This document shows positions 55,480 through 64,000 of a DNA stretch of 64,000 bases, piece after piece. Location of the stretch: positions 62,001 to 126,000 of the forward strand of contig NZ_BIMD01000004.1 in NCBI RefSeq assembly GCF_004000905.1, read 5' to 3'. The notes under the pieces are model-generated. The model saw only the letters and a program-made list of their open reading frames with translations. It was not told the DNA's origin and did not search any database. This DNA comes from Paenibacillus humicus NBRC 102415 (GTDB lineage Bacteria; Bacillota; Bacilli; Paenibacillales; Paenibacillaceae). Positions within the stretch are counted from its first letter, which is position 1; every line of letters starts with the position of its first letter. The translations under genes and the position numbers were made by a program.

Positions 55480-57697
55480 CTTTCAGAATCGAATCTCTCT
55501 TCGAACGAAGCTGCTCGCCGCTGCCGTCTTCCTCGCCGCCGTCGCCATCGCGGCGGTGCTGCTGGGACGGGAAGGCGCGACAGCGGCCGAGACGCTCGCC
55601 CGCCTCGGCATCGACGCGGCGCCGCCGGCATCTGCCGCCGTGGCGCAGGGCGAGCTTTGGCAGCCGGTCCCGGAAGCGGACGGCTACGCGCTTGCTGCCC
55701 AGACGGACGCCTACGGGCTGTATGTCCGTCCGGACAACGGCGGCATCGCCGTGCTTGACCGCAGATCGGGCTACCGCTGGACGAGCAGCCCGACCAGGGA
55801 GGAGCTCGCCAAGGAGAAGGTCAAGGGCCTGCTGCTCTCCAACCTGCAGTCGGCGTTCGTGCTGACCTACGTCCGAAGCAAGGGGGCGGACCAGACGATC
55901 CGGGAATCGGTCAACAGCCTCAGTCCCGGCGTCAGGACCACTATCGTGAAGGACGGGGATGGAATCCAGGCCAGCTATTCCTTTCCGGACAAAAAGCTCG
56001 GCGTGACGATCCGCTACTCCCTGACGGAGGCGGGGCTGAAGGTCTCCGTTCCCGCGGCGGGCATCGTCGAAGACGGCGATTATGCCGCCTTCTCGCTTGA
56101 TCTGCTGCCGTATTTCGGCGCCGCCGCCGCTTCGGACGACGGGTATCTGTTCGTGCCGGACGGTCCCGGCGGGCTGATCCGCTTCAATGCTCCGCGTGCC
56201 GGCATCTCCAAAGGTTATCTGCATGAAGTGTACGGAGCCGAATTGACCAACTCCGCCAATTGGACGCGCGACGCCGGGATGAGGGAGGACATCGCCTACC
56301 CCGTGTTCGGGCTCAAGAAGGGAGATCAGGCCTTCGTGGCGGTGCTGGCCAAAGGCGAGGGAGCGGCGCAGATCGCGGCGATGCCGCCGGGCATCAAGTC
56401 CTCTCTCTACAACGTCTACTCCAGCCAGATGTACCGGGAGGAATATCTGTACCGGATGAGCCGGCTGGCCGCGCCGACGAAGGCCGTCCAGAAGCAGCGG
56501 CTCGACTTCGACCGGGAGGTGGAGTACCGCTTCCTGAGCGGGCAGAAGGCGGATTATTCCGGCATGGCGGAATCGTACCGCGACTATCTGATCGCAGCGG
56601 GATCGCTGGGCAAGCCGCTGCAGCCCGCCGAGCATGTGCCTCTGTATCTCAAAATCATGGGAGGCAACTACGAGAAAGCGTTCGGAAGGGTGCGCTACGT
56701 TGCCGCCACGACGTTCGCCCAGGCGGGAGAGATGATGCGGAGCCTCCGGAGCAAAGGCGTCGCCGCTTCCAAGGTGGCCTTTTACGGCTGGCAGAACATG
56801 GGCGACTACGACATGGAGAAACGGTTCCCGATCGAATCCTCGCTGGGAGGAGAATCCGCCGCCAAGGCGTTCATCGGCGAGATGAAGGCAGCCGGAACGG
56901 ACGTCAGCTTCTACGAGGACTTCCTCTGGGTAGACGGCCATTCCTCGGCATCCGGCAAGAGCGGCGCCGTGCGCGCGATCGACGGGACGGCCTTCATCGA
57001 CGAGGGCTGGTTCATGGCGAAGCCGTCCTTCACCGCCGCGAGCGCGGCGGCGGCCGTGGACCGGCTCAAGAAGCTGGGCGTATCCGGCATTCTGTACAGC
57101 GGACTCGGCGATACGACGTTCAACGACTATGAGCCCTCCGGCATTTTGTCCCGGGGATATACGAGCAGGGTGTACGCCGGCTTGCTGTCGTACACCCGCA
57201 AGGAACTCGGCTCGGCGGGCGTATTCCGCGGCAACGCCTATACGCTGAGCCAGGCGGACTACATCAGCTCGCTGCCTTCGGAATCGAGCTACGATTTCCT
57301 GATCGACGAGACCGTACCGTTCTATCCGATGGTGCTGCACGGGTATGTGCCCTATACGTTCGGGGAAGGCAATCTGCGCGACGACGAGCGGAAGGAATTC
57401 CTGCGGGCGATCGAATACGGCGCTATGCCGTCCTTCATGGTGACCCATGACGACTCGCGCAAGCTCAAGGAGTCGGCCTCCAATTTCCTGTACAGCAGCC
57501 GCTTCGACAAGTGGGAAGGCCGCATCGTCGAGGAATACGGACAGTTCGATTCGCTCGCGGGCTTGTTCGCCCGGAGGATAACGGCCCATGAGAAGCTGTC
57601 GGCCGACCGGTACGCGACGACTTACGAGGACGGGACCCGGGTGATCGTCGATTACGCGGCAGGAAGCTTCTCGGTCGAGAAAGGAGGCGGAGCATGA
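55472..57697 (+). CDS. DUF5696-type exported glycosidase-like protein
   Basis: About 741 residues if the start is at ATC 55472. The first stretch RNFQNRISLRTKLLAAAVFLAAVAIAAVLL is a classic export anchor but has no ATG, GTG or TTG upstream of it after the stop at 55463; the first GTG (55556) would delete most of the signal. AGAGGTGA lies six bases before ATC, so a non-canonical start or a sequence error is likely. The body has a beta-rich N-terminal part (LYVRPDNGGIAVLDRRSGYRW) and a barrel-like part with FYGWQNMGDYDME, FYEDFLWVDGHSS and YSGLGDTTFNDYEPSG. The family is found with sugar transporters; the activity is unknown. It overlaps its neighbours on both sides. Confidence 0.75.
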   Translation: MRNFQNRISLRTKLLAAAVFLAAVAIAAVLLGREGATAAETLARLGIDAAPPASAAVAQGELWQPVPEADGYALAAQTDAYGLYVRPDNGGIAVLDRRSGYRWTSSPTREELAKEKVKGLLLSNLQSAFVLTYVRSKGADQTIRESVNSLSPGVRTTIVKDGDGIQASYSFPDKKLGVTIRYSLTEAGLKVSVPAAGIVEDGDYAAFSLDLLPYFGAAAASDDGYLFVPDGPGGLIRFNAPRAGISKGYLHEVYGAELTNSANWTRDAGMREDIAYPVFGLKKGDQAFVAVLAKGEGAAQIAAMPPGIKSSLYNVYSSQMYREEYLYRMSRLAAPTKAVQKQRLDFDREVEYRFLSGQKADYSGMAESYRDYLIAAGSLGKPLQPAEHVPLYLKIMGGNYEKAFGRVRYVAATTFAQAGEMMRSLRSKGVAASKVAFYGWQNMGDYDMEKRFPIESSLGGESAAKAFIGEMKAAGTDVSFYEDFLWVDGHSSASGKSGAVRAIDGTAFIDEGWFMAKPSFTAASAAAAVDRLKKLGVSGILYSGLGDTTFNDYEPSGILSRGYTSRVYAGLLSYTRKELGSAGVFRGNAYTLSQADYISSLPSESSYDFLIDETVPFYPMVLHGYVPYTFGEGNLRDDERKEFLRAIEYGAMPSFMVTHDDSRKLKESASNFLYSSRFDKWEGRIVEEYGQFDSLAGLFARRITAHEKLSADRYATTYEDGTRVIVDYAAGSFSVEKGGGA

Positions 57698-58590
57698 GCC
57701 GCTCTGCGCCATACAGACGAAAAGCGATGGAGCATCACGCCAAGCGGTACGGGATCGGCATGCTGTTCATGCTTCCCTGGATGATCGGTTTCTCCGCCTT
57801 CGTCGCGGTGCCGGTCGGCTGGTCGATGTTCATGTCGCTGCACAAAGTCGCCGTCGTGCCGGGCGGCTTCAAGTACGACTGGATCGGCCTGCAGAACTAT
57901 CGGGACGCGTTCCTGAAGGACAATGTATTTCCGATCGAGCTCATCACGTACTTCCAGCAGATGCTGCTGATGGTTCCCGTCATCGTCATCTTCGCGCTGC
58001 TCATCTCGCTGCTGCTCAACCAGAAGTTCCCCGGCCGGTTCGTCTATCGGGCGCTGTTCTTCCTGCCGGTCATCTTCGCGACGGGCCAGGTGCTCTCGGA
58101 GCTGTTCTCCCAAGGGGCGGGGGACATCCCGTTCCTCGACCAGTACAATCTGGAGCCGCTGGTGCGCCAGTATGTCGGCGGGGAGCTGGCCAAGACGGTC
58201 ATGGAGGTGCTCGGGCGCATCGTGCTCATCCTGTGGTACTCGGGCGTCCAGATCCTCATCTTCATCGCCGGCTTCCAGACGGTCTCCCCGTCCATCTACG
58301 AGGCGGTCCGCATCGACGGCGCCTCTCCGTGGGACAGCTTCTGGAAGATCACGCTGCCGGCCAGCATGCCGTTCGTCAGCCTCAACATGCTGTATACGAT
58401 CATCGACCTGTTCACATTTCCGCTGAACCCGGTGCTGAAGCATATCCGGGACAACATGTTCAAGGTGGACACGGGATACGGCTACGCGAGCGCGCTGGCC
58501 TGGATTTATTTCGCCTTTATATTCGCGCTGATCGCCATCGTGACGGGACTGTTCAGCCGCAGCATGAGCAAGAGGAGGGGAAGGGCATGA
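57694..58590 (+). CDS. Sugar ABC transporter permease (first of pair B)
   Basis: 298 residues. Six membrane helices; begins IGMLFMLPWMIGFSAFVAVPVGWSMFMSL. EAA loop YEAVRIDGASPWDSFWKITLPASMPF. AAAGGAGG precedes the ATG, which overlaps the DUF5696 stop. It resembles LplB/YtcP-type permeases that work with anchored binding proteins. Confidence 0.92.
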   Translation: MSRSAPYRRKAMEHHAKRYGIGMLFMLPWMIGFSAFVAVPVGWSMFMSLHKVAVVPGGFKYDWIGLQNYRDAFLKDNVFPIELITYFQQMLLMVPVIVIFALLISLLLNQKFPGRFVYRALFFLPVIFATGQVLSELFSQGAGDIPFLDQYNLEPLVRQYVGGELAKTVMEVLGRIVLILWYSGVQILIFIAGFQTVSPSIYEAVRIDGASPWDSFWKITLPASMPFVSLNMLYTIIDLFTFPLNPVLKHIRDNMFKVDTGYGYASALAWIYFAFIFALIAIVTGLFSRSMSKRRGRA

Positions 58591-59564
58591 GCGCCAGCAT
58601 ATGGCTGCAAAAGGCGGGCAAGCAGGCAAAAGGGCTGCTTTGGGGGCGGCGCGTCCAGAAAGCCAAGATGATCGTGCTCGGGCGCACCCTGTCGGACGGC
58701 CTGCTGGCCAAGCTGGCCATCTACGCGCTGCTCTCCATCGTGGCGTACCTGTATTTGCAGCCGCTGCTGTACATGGTCAGCACGATGCTCAAGGATATGA
58801 GCGACCTGCTCGATCCGACTGTCAAATGGATACCGCGAGCCGTCACCTGGGAGAACCTGTCCAAGGCGTTCAAAGGGCTTCAATACCCCGTAGCGCTGCG
58901 GAATACGGCGCTGATCGCCCTGAGCTGCTCGCTCGCCCAGGTGCTCGTCTGCGCCATGACGGGGTACGCGCTGGCGAGGCTCGCCTTGCCGTTCAAGGGG
59001 CTGATCACGGCGCTCGTCATCCTGACCTTCCTCATCCCGCCGCAGGTGATCATCATTCCGCTGTATGTCATCTTCAGCAAGCTCGGCCTGCTCAACACGC
59101 TGTTCGTGTTCCTCGTGCCGGCGCTGTTCGGCCAGGGGCTCAAGGGGGCGCTGTTCATCCTCATCTTCCGCCAGTTCTTCCGCGCGCAGCCGGCCAGCCT
59201 GGAGGAGGCGGCGAAGCTCGACGGGGCGTCCTCGTTCCGGCTGTTCTTCCGCATCATGCTGCCGCTCGCCCAGTCCGCCTGCCTCGTCGTGTTCCTGTTC
59301 TCGTTCATCTGGTACTGGAACATGTACTACGAGCCGTCCATGTTTCTCGCGAACGGCTTCACGCCGCTGTCGATCCGCCTCGACAATCTGGAGGACGTGC
59401 TCAACCCGTCCTTGCTCGGCAACACGCATTTCATTACGAATCCCGTGACGGAAGGCACCAAGATGGCTGCCGCCTTCCTCATCATCCTGCCGCCGCTGAT
59501 CCTCTTCATGGTGCTCCAGCGCTGGTTTGTCGCCGGCATCGAGCGGACGGGAATCGTGGAATGA
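58587..59564 (+). CDS. Sugar ABC transporter permease (second of pair B)
   Basis: 325 residues. The N-terminal 45 residues are an extra basic segment; helices follow from LAIYALLSIVAYLYLQPLLYM. EAA loop EEAAKLDGASSFRLFFRIMLPLAQSA. ATGA overlap with the previous gene. Together they form the second channel of this locus; the binding protein at 59892 is the likely partner. Confidence 0.92.
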   Translation: MSASIWLQKAGKQAKGLLWGRRVQKAKMIVLGRTLSDGLLAKLAIYALLSIVAYLYLQPLLYMVSTMLKDMSDLLDPTVKWIPRAVTWENLSKAFKGLQYPVALRNTALIALSCSLAQVLVCAMTGYALARLALPFKGLITALVILTFLIPPQVIIIPLYVIFSKLGLLNTLFVFLVPALFGQGLKGALFILIFRQFFRAQPASLEEAAKLDGASSFRLFFRIMLPLAQSACLVVFLFSFIWYWNMYYEPSMFLANGFTPLSIRLDNLEDVLNPSLLGNTHFITNPVTEGTKMAAAFLIILPPLILFMVLQRWFVAGIERTGIVE

Positions 59565-59891
59565 ATCGGGGCAGGCGCCTTGAAGGGAGGGATGCGCTTT
59601 CGTCCGGCGCGGACGTGCTGTTTCCGTTCTATGCGGCCGAGCATGGCTGATGAAGCCGGAGCTGCGGGCAAGCTCAAGCCCGAGACTGCCCGCCTGCTCG
59701 CGAAGCCGGTTTTCCGAAAAAACGCCGAGCGCCCGCCGCAGACGCGCGGATTTCTCCTTTCTTCAAGGGGAACTCAAGAAATCCGGGTTCGACAGCGGCC
59801 CCAGGGGCCGCCCGAATTCGGAGCGGCTCGCCTTGCTCGGCGTTCAAGCCATCCGTTCAATTACGGTTCCTATCAGGGGAGGATATCCAAG
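59565..59891 (+). other. 327-bp spacer before the second binding-protein gene
   Basis: Open in more than one frame because of GC bias, but no gene family or terminator is recognised. It ends in the ribosome binding site GGGGAGG for 59892. A separate promoter here is possible but not visible. Confidence 0.4.
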
Positions 59892-61262
59892 ATGACCAGC
59901 AAAAAAACGATTCATTCCGTGCTCGGCACGGTGCTCGCCTTATCATTCGTTCTGGCCGGCTGCAGCGGCAACAGCGCGAACAACGCTCCTGCCTCCGGAA
60001 GCCCGGCTCCGAGCACGGCGGCCGATACGGACGCGGCAGGCGGCGGAGGCGGCGCGGAAGAGAAGCATGATCCCGTCACGCTGAGGTTCATTTCGTGGAA
60101 GGATTCCTACAACGAGCTCTACGAGCTGTTCCACCGGAAATACCCCTGGATCACGATCCAGCAGATTCCCGTCAACTCCCAGCCGATCATGGAGATCATC
60201 GCGGCTCAGGAAGCGGCGGGCACGCCGGCGGATGTCACGGAGATCGACTCCGACCTCATCACGTTCCAGCAGAACGGCCTGATCGAGGATCTGACGCCGT
60301 ACATCGACAAGAGCGACATTTTCAAAAACGCCAAGTTCCCGGAAGGATTTTTCGACACGATGACGTTCAAGGGCCAGAAGCTCGCCGTCCCGATGGTCGA
60401 CGTGCCGATGTGGGTGCTCGTGAACAAGGACCTGCTCGCCAAGCACGGCGTCGACATGCCGGGCAACGACTGGACGTACGACGACTTCCGCGACGTCGCC
60501 AAGCGGATCACCGATCCGGATGCGGGCGAATACGGCGTAACGACCCAGCCCGAGATCCAGATGCGGCTGCTCAGCACGAAGGCGATCGCGGACGGCCATG
60601 CCGACAATCTGCAGTACATGAACAAGGATTTGACGCAAAGCCTGCTCAGCACCCCGGATGTCATCAACGACGCCAAATGGCTGCGCGAGTTCGTGACGAA
60701 GGACGGCTCGATGCAGAGCGAGGCGGCGGCCGCGGCCAGCGGCGGCGTGACCAAGGAGTTCATCAACGGCAAGACCGGCTTCGCGATCGGCGGCGACTGG
60801 GTGCTGCCGACGCTCAAGGAGAAGGCGGCGTTCAGCTGGGATGTGCTGCCGTTCCCTAAAGGCAAGGTGAGCCAGCCGGGCTACTCCATCTACGGCCCGC
60901 TCGCGCTGCTGTCCGGCTCCAAGCATAAGGAGGAGGCGTTCCTCTGGCTCAGCTTCCAGTTCACCAAGGAAGCCCAGAAGTGGAAGATCGACCAGGGCGC
61001 GAACGCTTCGGTCGTCGATCCCGAGCTGACGGCTTATTACGACCAGGCTCCGATCTGGCAGGGCAAAAACATCGAGGCGGTCAAGATCGCGCAGAAGAAC
61101 GCCTACATCCAGCCCGGCCTGACCGTCCCCGGCTGGAACGAGTACAATTACAACAACATCGTCAACGACATCGTGTTCGGCGATCGCGACATCAACGACC
61201 TTATTCCGGAGACCGAGGCCTGGAACAAGAAGACAACCGAGCTGGCGGCGGCGCTGAAGTAG
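59892..61262 (+). CDS. Sugar ABC transporter substrate-binding lipoprotein
   Basis: 456 residues. Lipobox VLAGCSG near residue 24, then a low-complexity linker rich in Ala, Pro, Ser and Gly. The binding domain has LRFISWKDSYNELYELFHRKYPWI, ADVTEIDSDLITFQQNGLIEDLTPYI, LAVPMVDVPMWVLVNKDLL and FINGKTGFAIGGDWV. It is the probable receptor for permease pair B. The ATG at 59892 was chosen for its ribosome binding site and signal peptide; a longer frame upstream from 59580 has no export signal. Confidence 0.93.
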   Translation: MTSKKTIHSVLGTVLALSFVLAGCSGNSANNAPASGSPAPSTAADTDAAGGGGGAEEKHDPVTLRFISWKDSYNELYELFHRKYPWITIQQIPVNSQPIMEIIAAQEAAGTPADVTEIDSDLITFQQNGLIEDLTPYIDKSDIFKNAKFPEGFFDTMTFKGQKLAVPMVDVPMWVLVNKDLLAKHGVDMPGNDWTYDDFRDVAKRITDPDAGEYGVTTQPEIQMRLLSTKAIADGHADNLQYMNKDLTQSLLSTPDVINDAKWLREFVTKDGSMQSEAAAAASGGVTKEFINGKTGFAIGGDWVLPTLKEKAAFSWDVLPFPKGKVSQPGYSIYGPLALLSGSKHKEEAFLWLSFQFTKEAQKWKIDQGANASVVDPELTAYYDQAPIWQGKNIEAVKIAQKNAYIQPGLTVPGWNEYNYNNIVNDIVFGDRDINDLIPETEAWNKKTTELAAALK

Positions 61263-61307
61263 CGGCGAGGATGGGAATGGACTCTTCGGGCTGAAGGGAA
61301 GAAAAAG

Positions 61308-61354
61308 AAAAGGACTGTTCCGCAGAGCCTCGGGGCTCCAGGGAACAGTCCTTT
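61308..61354 (+). terminator. Terminator closing the 47.5-61.3 kb locus
   Basis: AAAGGACTGTTCC / GGAACAGTCCTTT stem with an inner GAGCC/GGCTC hairpin; only a short T-run. It marks the end of the long unit. Confidence 0.75.
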
Positions 61355-61454
61355 CTGCGCGGCGGCAGCGAACAGATTGGAGCGGGAAAGCCCGCTTGCC
61401 TGATGAAGAGCGGAAGGGATCGAATTCGTCTATTGAACTTTATCTGGAGAATCC

Positions 61455-61518
61455 GCCAAGATCAGACGGGATTGTTTGCAATCGCCTCATTGTCGGAACG
61501 ACGAAGCGGAGCTATCAT
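61455..61518 (+). promoter_or_regulatory. Possible third AraC-type promoter
   Basis: GCCAAGATC at 61455-61463 is identical to the first half-site at 27400. TATCAT (61513-61518) lies 58 bp downstream, the same distance as at 47351 and one base less than at 27400. The second half-site is poor (TTTGCAATC). A TTGTCG 17 bp before the -10 box gives a partial -35. Confidence 0.4.
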
Positions 61519-61612
61519 TAACGGGAAGCGATCTGAAATGAAAGCGCATACTCGATAAGGCGCCGTCCGGCGCCTGTTTTCATATTCCATTCCGAAGGGA
61601 GGGCCCGCGCGC

Positions 61613-63166
61613 ATGTTCGCGACCAAGCTAGGCAAACTCGCAGCGGCTGCCTGCGTTCTCCTCATCGTGGCCGGCCTGTCCGTCTATATGGCCCGCGGCA
61701 CGGACGGCCACGCTGCCCGGGAACCGCAGCTTCCGGCATCCGAGCCGGAGGTCACGCTCAAGTTCTACTTCGGCGGCGACAAAAAAGCCGCGACCGACGA
61801 AGTGTGGACGGCGGTTAGCGACTACGTCAAGTCCAAGGGCTTGAACGTGAAGTTCAACGTCAACTTCATCCCCTGGCCGGAAATGCCGGGCAAGCTGCTC
61901 GTGATGGCAGCCGCCGGCGACCGCTGGGATCTGAACTTCGATTCGGACAACTCCTATCAGCAGATGGCGGCGCGCGGTTCCTACCTGCCCCTGAACGAGC
62001 TGCTGCCGAAGTACGCTCCCCGCCTGTACGAAAAATACAAGGATCTGGACACGCTGTCCGCCACGACGGTGAAGGGCGAGGTGATCGCCCTGCCCTGGAC
62101 GATCAAGATGAACCAGCGCTTCTACGCCGGCTGGCGCTCCGATCTCGCCGAGAAGGCCGGCATCCGCCGCAGCCCGGGCTCCGTCCGGACGGTCGAGGAC
62201 GTCGATGTGCTCCTGCATGAGCTGAAGGCGGCCTATCCCGACGCCAAGTTCACGCGGACGTCTCCGCTGCCTCTCTATATGATGCGGGAGGAGTGGGTCG
62301 ACCTCGGCTTCCACGGCCTCGGCTTCTATTACGGCGATCCGCAGGTGAAGGTGCGGGCGATCGAGGAGCAGCCATTTTACCGGGAGTCTGCGGAGATGAG
62401 CCGGAAATGGTACAACGACAACATCCTCAACCGCGACGCGACGATCGACAAAGAGAGCGCCGCCGACCAGTGGAGGAACGGGAAGATGCTGTTCACCATC
62501 ACTTCCCACGAATGGGCCTACGCCGCCGATCCGGGCTTCTCGGACGGCTCGTACCGCCAGCAGATGTCGCTGATGTATCCCGGCAAGCGGTATATCAACC
62601 GTTCTCCGATCGCGAACGTGGCCGCCATCAACCGCAACTCCGAGCATCCCGACCGGGTGCTCCGCTTCCTGGACATGATGGAGACGGACCGGACGCTCTA
62701 TGATCTCGTCATTTACGGCATCGAGGGCAAGACGTACGAGCTGGAGGGAGACACGGCGGTCTATCCCGGCAACATGGGGTTCGCCACGAGCAATTATATG
62801 GACTGGGGCGGCCAATGGGCGTTCTGGAAGCCGGCGTTCATGCGCCCGACCGCTACGTATCCGGCAGGCTTCTGGGAAGAGGAGACGCGCTTCGCCGAGC
62901 AGCCGATGAACGTGAAGTCGCCCGTGGAAGGGCTGTTCATCAGCGATGCGGGCATCGGCGCCAAGCTGGCCGCGCGCGATCAGAGCTACGAGGATAAGGG
63001 GAAGGCGATCGAATACGGCATGGTCCAGGATGTCGGCCCATCCGTGGAAGCCTATATCGCGCTTCAGAAAAGGAACGGCCTGGACACGGTCATTGCCGAC
63101 GTGCAGAGGCAGATCGACGACTATCTGGGCGCGAAAACAAATCAGCGTGCGAAGTCTGGAGGATGA
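61613..63166 (+). CDS. Membrane-anchored solute-binding protein (LplA/YtcQ-like)
   Basis: 517 residues. The N-terminus GKLAAAACVLLIVAGLSVYMARG is an uncleaved anchor without a lipobox Cys. The body starts VTLKFYFGGDKKAATDEVWTAVSDYVKSKGLNVKFNV and ends with the extra C-terminal domain of the LplA/DUF3502 type binding proteins (VSPVEGLFISD-like KSPVEGLFISDAGIGAKLA). Such proteins serve YtcP/LplB-type permeases. GGGAGGG precedes the ATG. It is four bases upstream of a response regulator gene, so it may act as a sensory partner of that two-component system. Confidence 0.88.
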   Translation: MFATKLGKLAAAACVLLIVAGLSVYMARGTDGHAAREPQLPASEPEVTLKFYFGGDKKAATDEVWTAVSDYVKSKGLNVKFNVNFIPWPEMPGKLLVMAAAGDRWDLNFDSDNSYQQMAARGSYLPLNELLPKYAPRLYEKYKDLDTLSATTVKGEVIALPWTIKMNQRFYAGWRSDLAEKAGIRRSPGSVRTVEDVDVLLHELKAAYPDAKFTRTSPLPLYMMREEWVDLGFHGLGFYYGDPQVKVRAIEEQPFYRESAEMSRKWYNDNILNRDATIDKESAADQWRNGKMLFTITSHEWAYAADPGFSDGSYRQQMSLMYPGKRYINRSPIANVAAINRNSEHPDRVLRFLDMMETDRTLYDLVIYGIEGKTYELEGDTAVYPGNMGFATSNYMDWGGQWAFWKPAFMRPTATYPAGFWEEETRFAEQPMNVKSPVEGLFISDAGIGAKLAARDQSYEDKGKAIEYGMVQDVGPSVEAYIALQKRNGLDTVIADVQRQIDDYLGAKTNQRAKSGG

Positions 63167-63170
63167 TAGG

Positions 63171-64000
63171 ATGCTCAGCGCATTGATCGTGGATGACGAA
63201 TACGAGATTCGCGAAGGCCTCCGCCGAAGGATTCCCTGGTCGGAATTCGGCATCGGCACCGTGCTGGTGGCGGACGACGGGGACGAGGCGCTGACGATGG
63301 CCGCCGAAGCGAGGCCGGATCTCATCATTACGGACATCAAGATGAACCGGATGTCGGGACTGGAGCTTCTGGACGCGCTCAGGGAAGTGCCGGACTACGA
63401 CTGGCAGGCCGTTCTGATCAGCGGTTACGACGATTTCGAGCTCGTCAAGCAGGGCATGCAGCTGTCGGCGATGGACTATATCCTGAAGCCGATCAACAGG
63501 GAGGAGCTGGAGCGGATCGTGCGCAGGGCGGTCGACCTCATCGTCGGCAAGCGGATGGACAAGCAGAGCCGCGAGCTGATGAACGATCAGATGCGGCTGG
63601 CGATGCCGAAGCTGCGCGAGGAGCTGCTGCGGGAAATCGTGGAGAGCGACTATGATCCTTACCGGGAGACGCGCGTGCTGCACCGGCTTAAGGCGCTTCA
63701 GCTGGGATGGCTCGAGAAGACGCCGCTCATGCTCCTGATGGCGGAGCCCGACGATCTCAAGGCCGTCGCTTCCCAGCGAAGCTTTCCGTCCGAGAAGGAG
63801 CTGATCCTGTTCGGCATCGGCAACGTGATGAGCCAGACGCTGCAGGAGGAATACCCGGGCGAGTTCACGCTGTTCACCGATTCCGGCGACCGCTGGATCG
63901 CCGTCCTCGGCAGCCGGGACGGGCGGCATCCGGAGCAGAGCCTCGCCGTAGCGGGCGTCTGCCTGCAGCGGATCAACCAGTTCGTCAAGGTGAAGGCGAG
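63171..64000 (+). CDS. YesN-type AraC-family response regulator (3' end outside window)
   Basis: About 276 codons of a protein normally near 500. Receiver domain: LIVDDEYEIREGLRRRIPW, phospho-acceptor Asp in LIITDIKMNRMSG, Thr/Ser in LISGYDDF and Lys in YILKPINREEL. A middle domain with LRALQLGWLEKTPLML-like sequence follows; the C-terminal AraC helix-turn-helix is beyond the window. These regulators pair with YesM-type kinases and activate sugar transporter genes. GGAGGATGATAGG precedes the ATG, and the gap to the binding-protein gene is four bases. Confidence 0.9.
   Translation, partial: MLSALIVDDEYEIREGLRRRIPWSEFGIGTVLVADDGDEALTMAAEARPDLIITDIKMNRMSGLELLDALREVPDYDWQAVLISGYDDFELVKQGMQLSAMDYILKPINREELERIVRRAVDLIVGKRMDKQSRELMNDQMRLAMPKLREELLREIVESDYDPYRETRVLHRLKALQLGWLEKTPLMLLMAEPDDLKAVASQRSFPSEKELILFGIGNVMSQTLQEEYPGEFTLFTDSGDRWIAVLGSRDGRHPEQSLAVAGVCLQRINQFVKVKA

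Noticed and set aside
55406-57712. A 768-codon open frame antisense to the DUF5696 gene
   Set aside because: No family features; explained by absence of stops in the opposite frame of GC-rich coding DNA.
59580-59891. N-terminal extension of the binding lipoprotein starting at 59580
   Set aside because: The extension has no export signal and would bury the lipobox; the ATG at 59892 has a ribosome binding site and a proper signal peptide.

Overview
The window looks like a chromosomal segment of a high-GC, spore-former-type Firmicute of the Paenibacillus group. Ribosome binding sites are strong AGGAGG-type. GTG and TTG starts occur. The gene families (AdaA, OxdC, AraR/AraD/AraB/AraA/AraM, AbfA, MsmX/UgpC-type ATPase, YesN-type AraC response regulator, DUF5696 and Yip1 proteins) are those of Paenibacillus and relatives. 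No rRNA, tRNA, insertion sequence, CRISPR array or prophage was found. Species-level assignment is not possible from this sequence alone.

Layout. 0-5 kb: partial adaA, an alpha/beta hydrolase downstream of an oxalate decarboxylase, mscL, and an aldo/keto reductase preceded by a degenerate repeat zone that contains a copy of its own 5' coding sequence. 4.7-6 kb: an 18-bp minisatellite and a lone DppB-type permease. 6-10.4 kb: a LacI regulator followed by Gfo/Idh/MocA - ThuA - Gfo/Idh/MocA, a sugar-oxidation set. 10.4-20.4 kb: an M29 aminopeptidase, then the L-arabinose locus: abfA divergent from araR, and araD-araB-araA-araM. AraR-type operators (core TGTATGTACA) lie in front of araR, in the loop of the araR terminator, and in front of araD. 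20.6-25.2 kb: an aldo/keto reductase and Gfo/Idh pair divergent from an AraC regulator, a small anchored protein, and another aldo/keto reductase. 25.5-35.9 kb: a likely alpha-mannoside or related glycan utilisation set: secreted CBM6-GH71/99-like enzyme, lipoprotein binding protein, two permeases, GH38 alpha-mannosidase, ManD-like enolase-superfamily enzyme and an NAD-dependent epimerase.

35.9-47.3 kb is visibly more AT-rich and reads as accessory DNA. It holds a nucleotidyltransferase-fold protein, a MetX-like hydrolase, an intact and a broken LysR gene, a flavodoxin-fold reductase, two divergent pairs of VOC protein and WYL regulator with similar palindromes, an SDR lacking the catalytic Tyr, an MMPL-transporter remnant, and a MarR/amidohydrolase divergent pair.

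47.4-64 kb returns to high GC and carries a long co-directional locus. It encodes an MsmX-type ATPase, a 1002-residue membrane-anchored binding protein with two jelly-roll-like modules, two permeases, a secreted NHL-propeller/Yip1 membrane protein, a DUF5696 protein, two more permeases, a lipoprotein binding protein, an anchored binding protein and a YesN-type response regulator cut by the window end. A tandem-site promoter element (GCCAA..-N-GCCAATTCC, 20 bp apart) is shared by this locus and the 27.5-kb transporter 20 kb away. A weaker copy at the same distance from a -10 box precedes the binding protein next to the response regulator. This suggests one AraC-type activator coordinates glycan import at several transcription units. 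The 47-63 kb locus is the best candidate for an uncharacterised system in the window.
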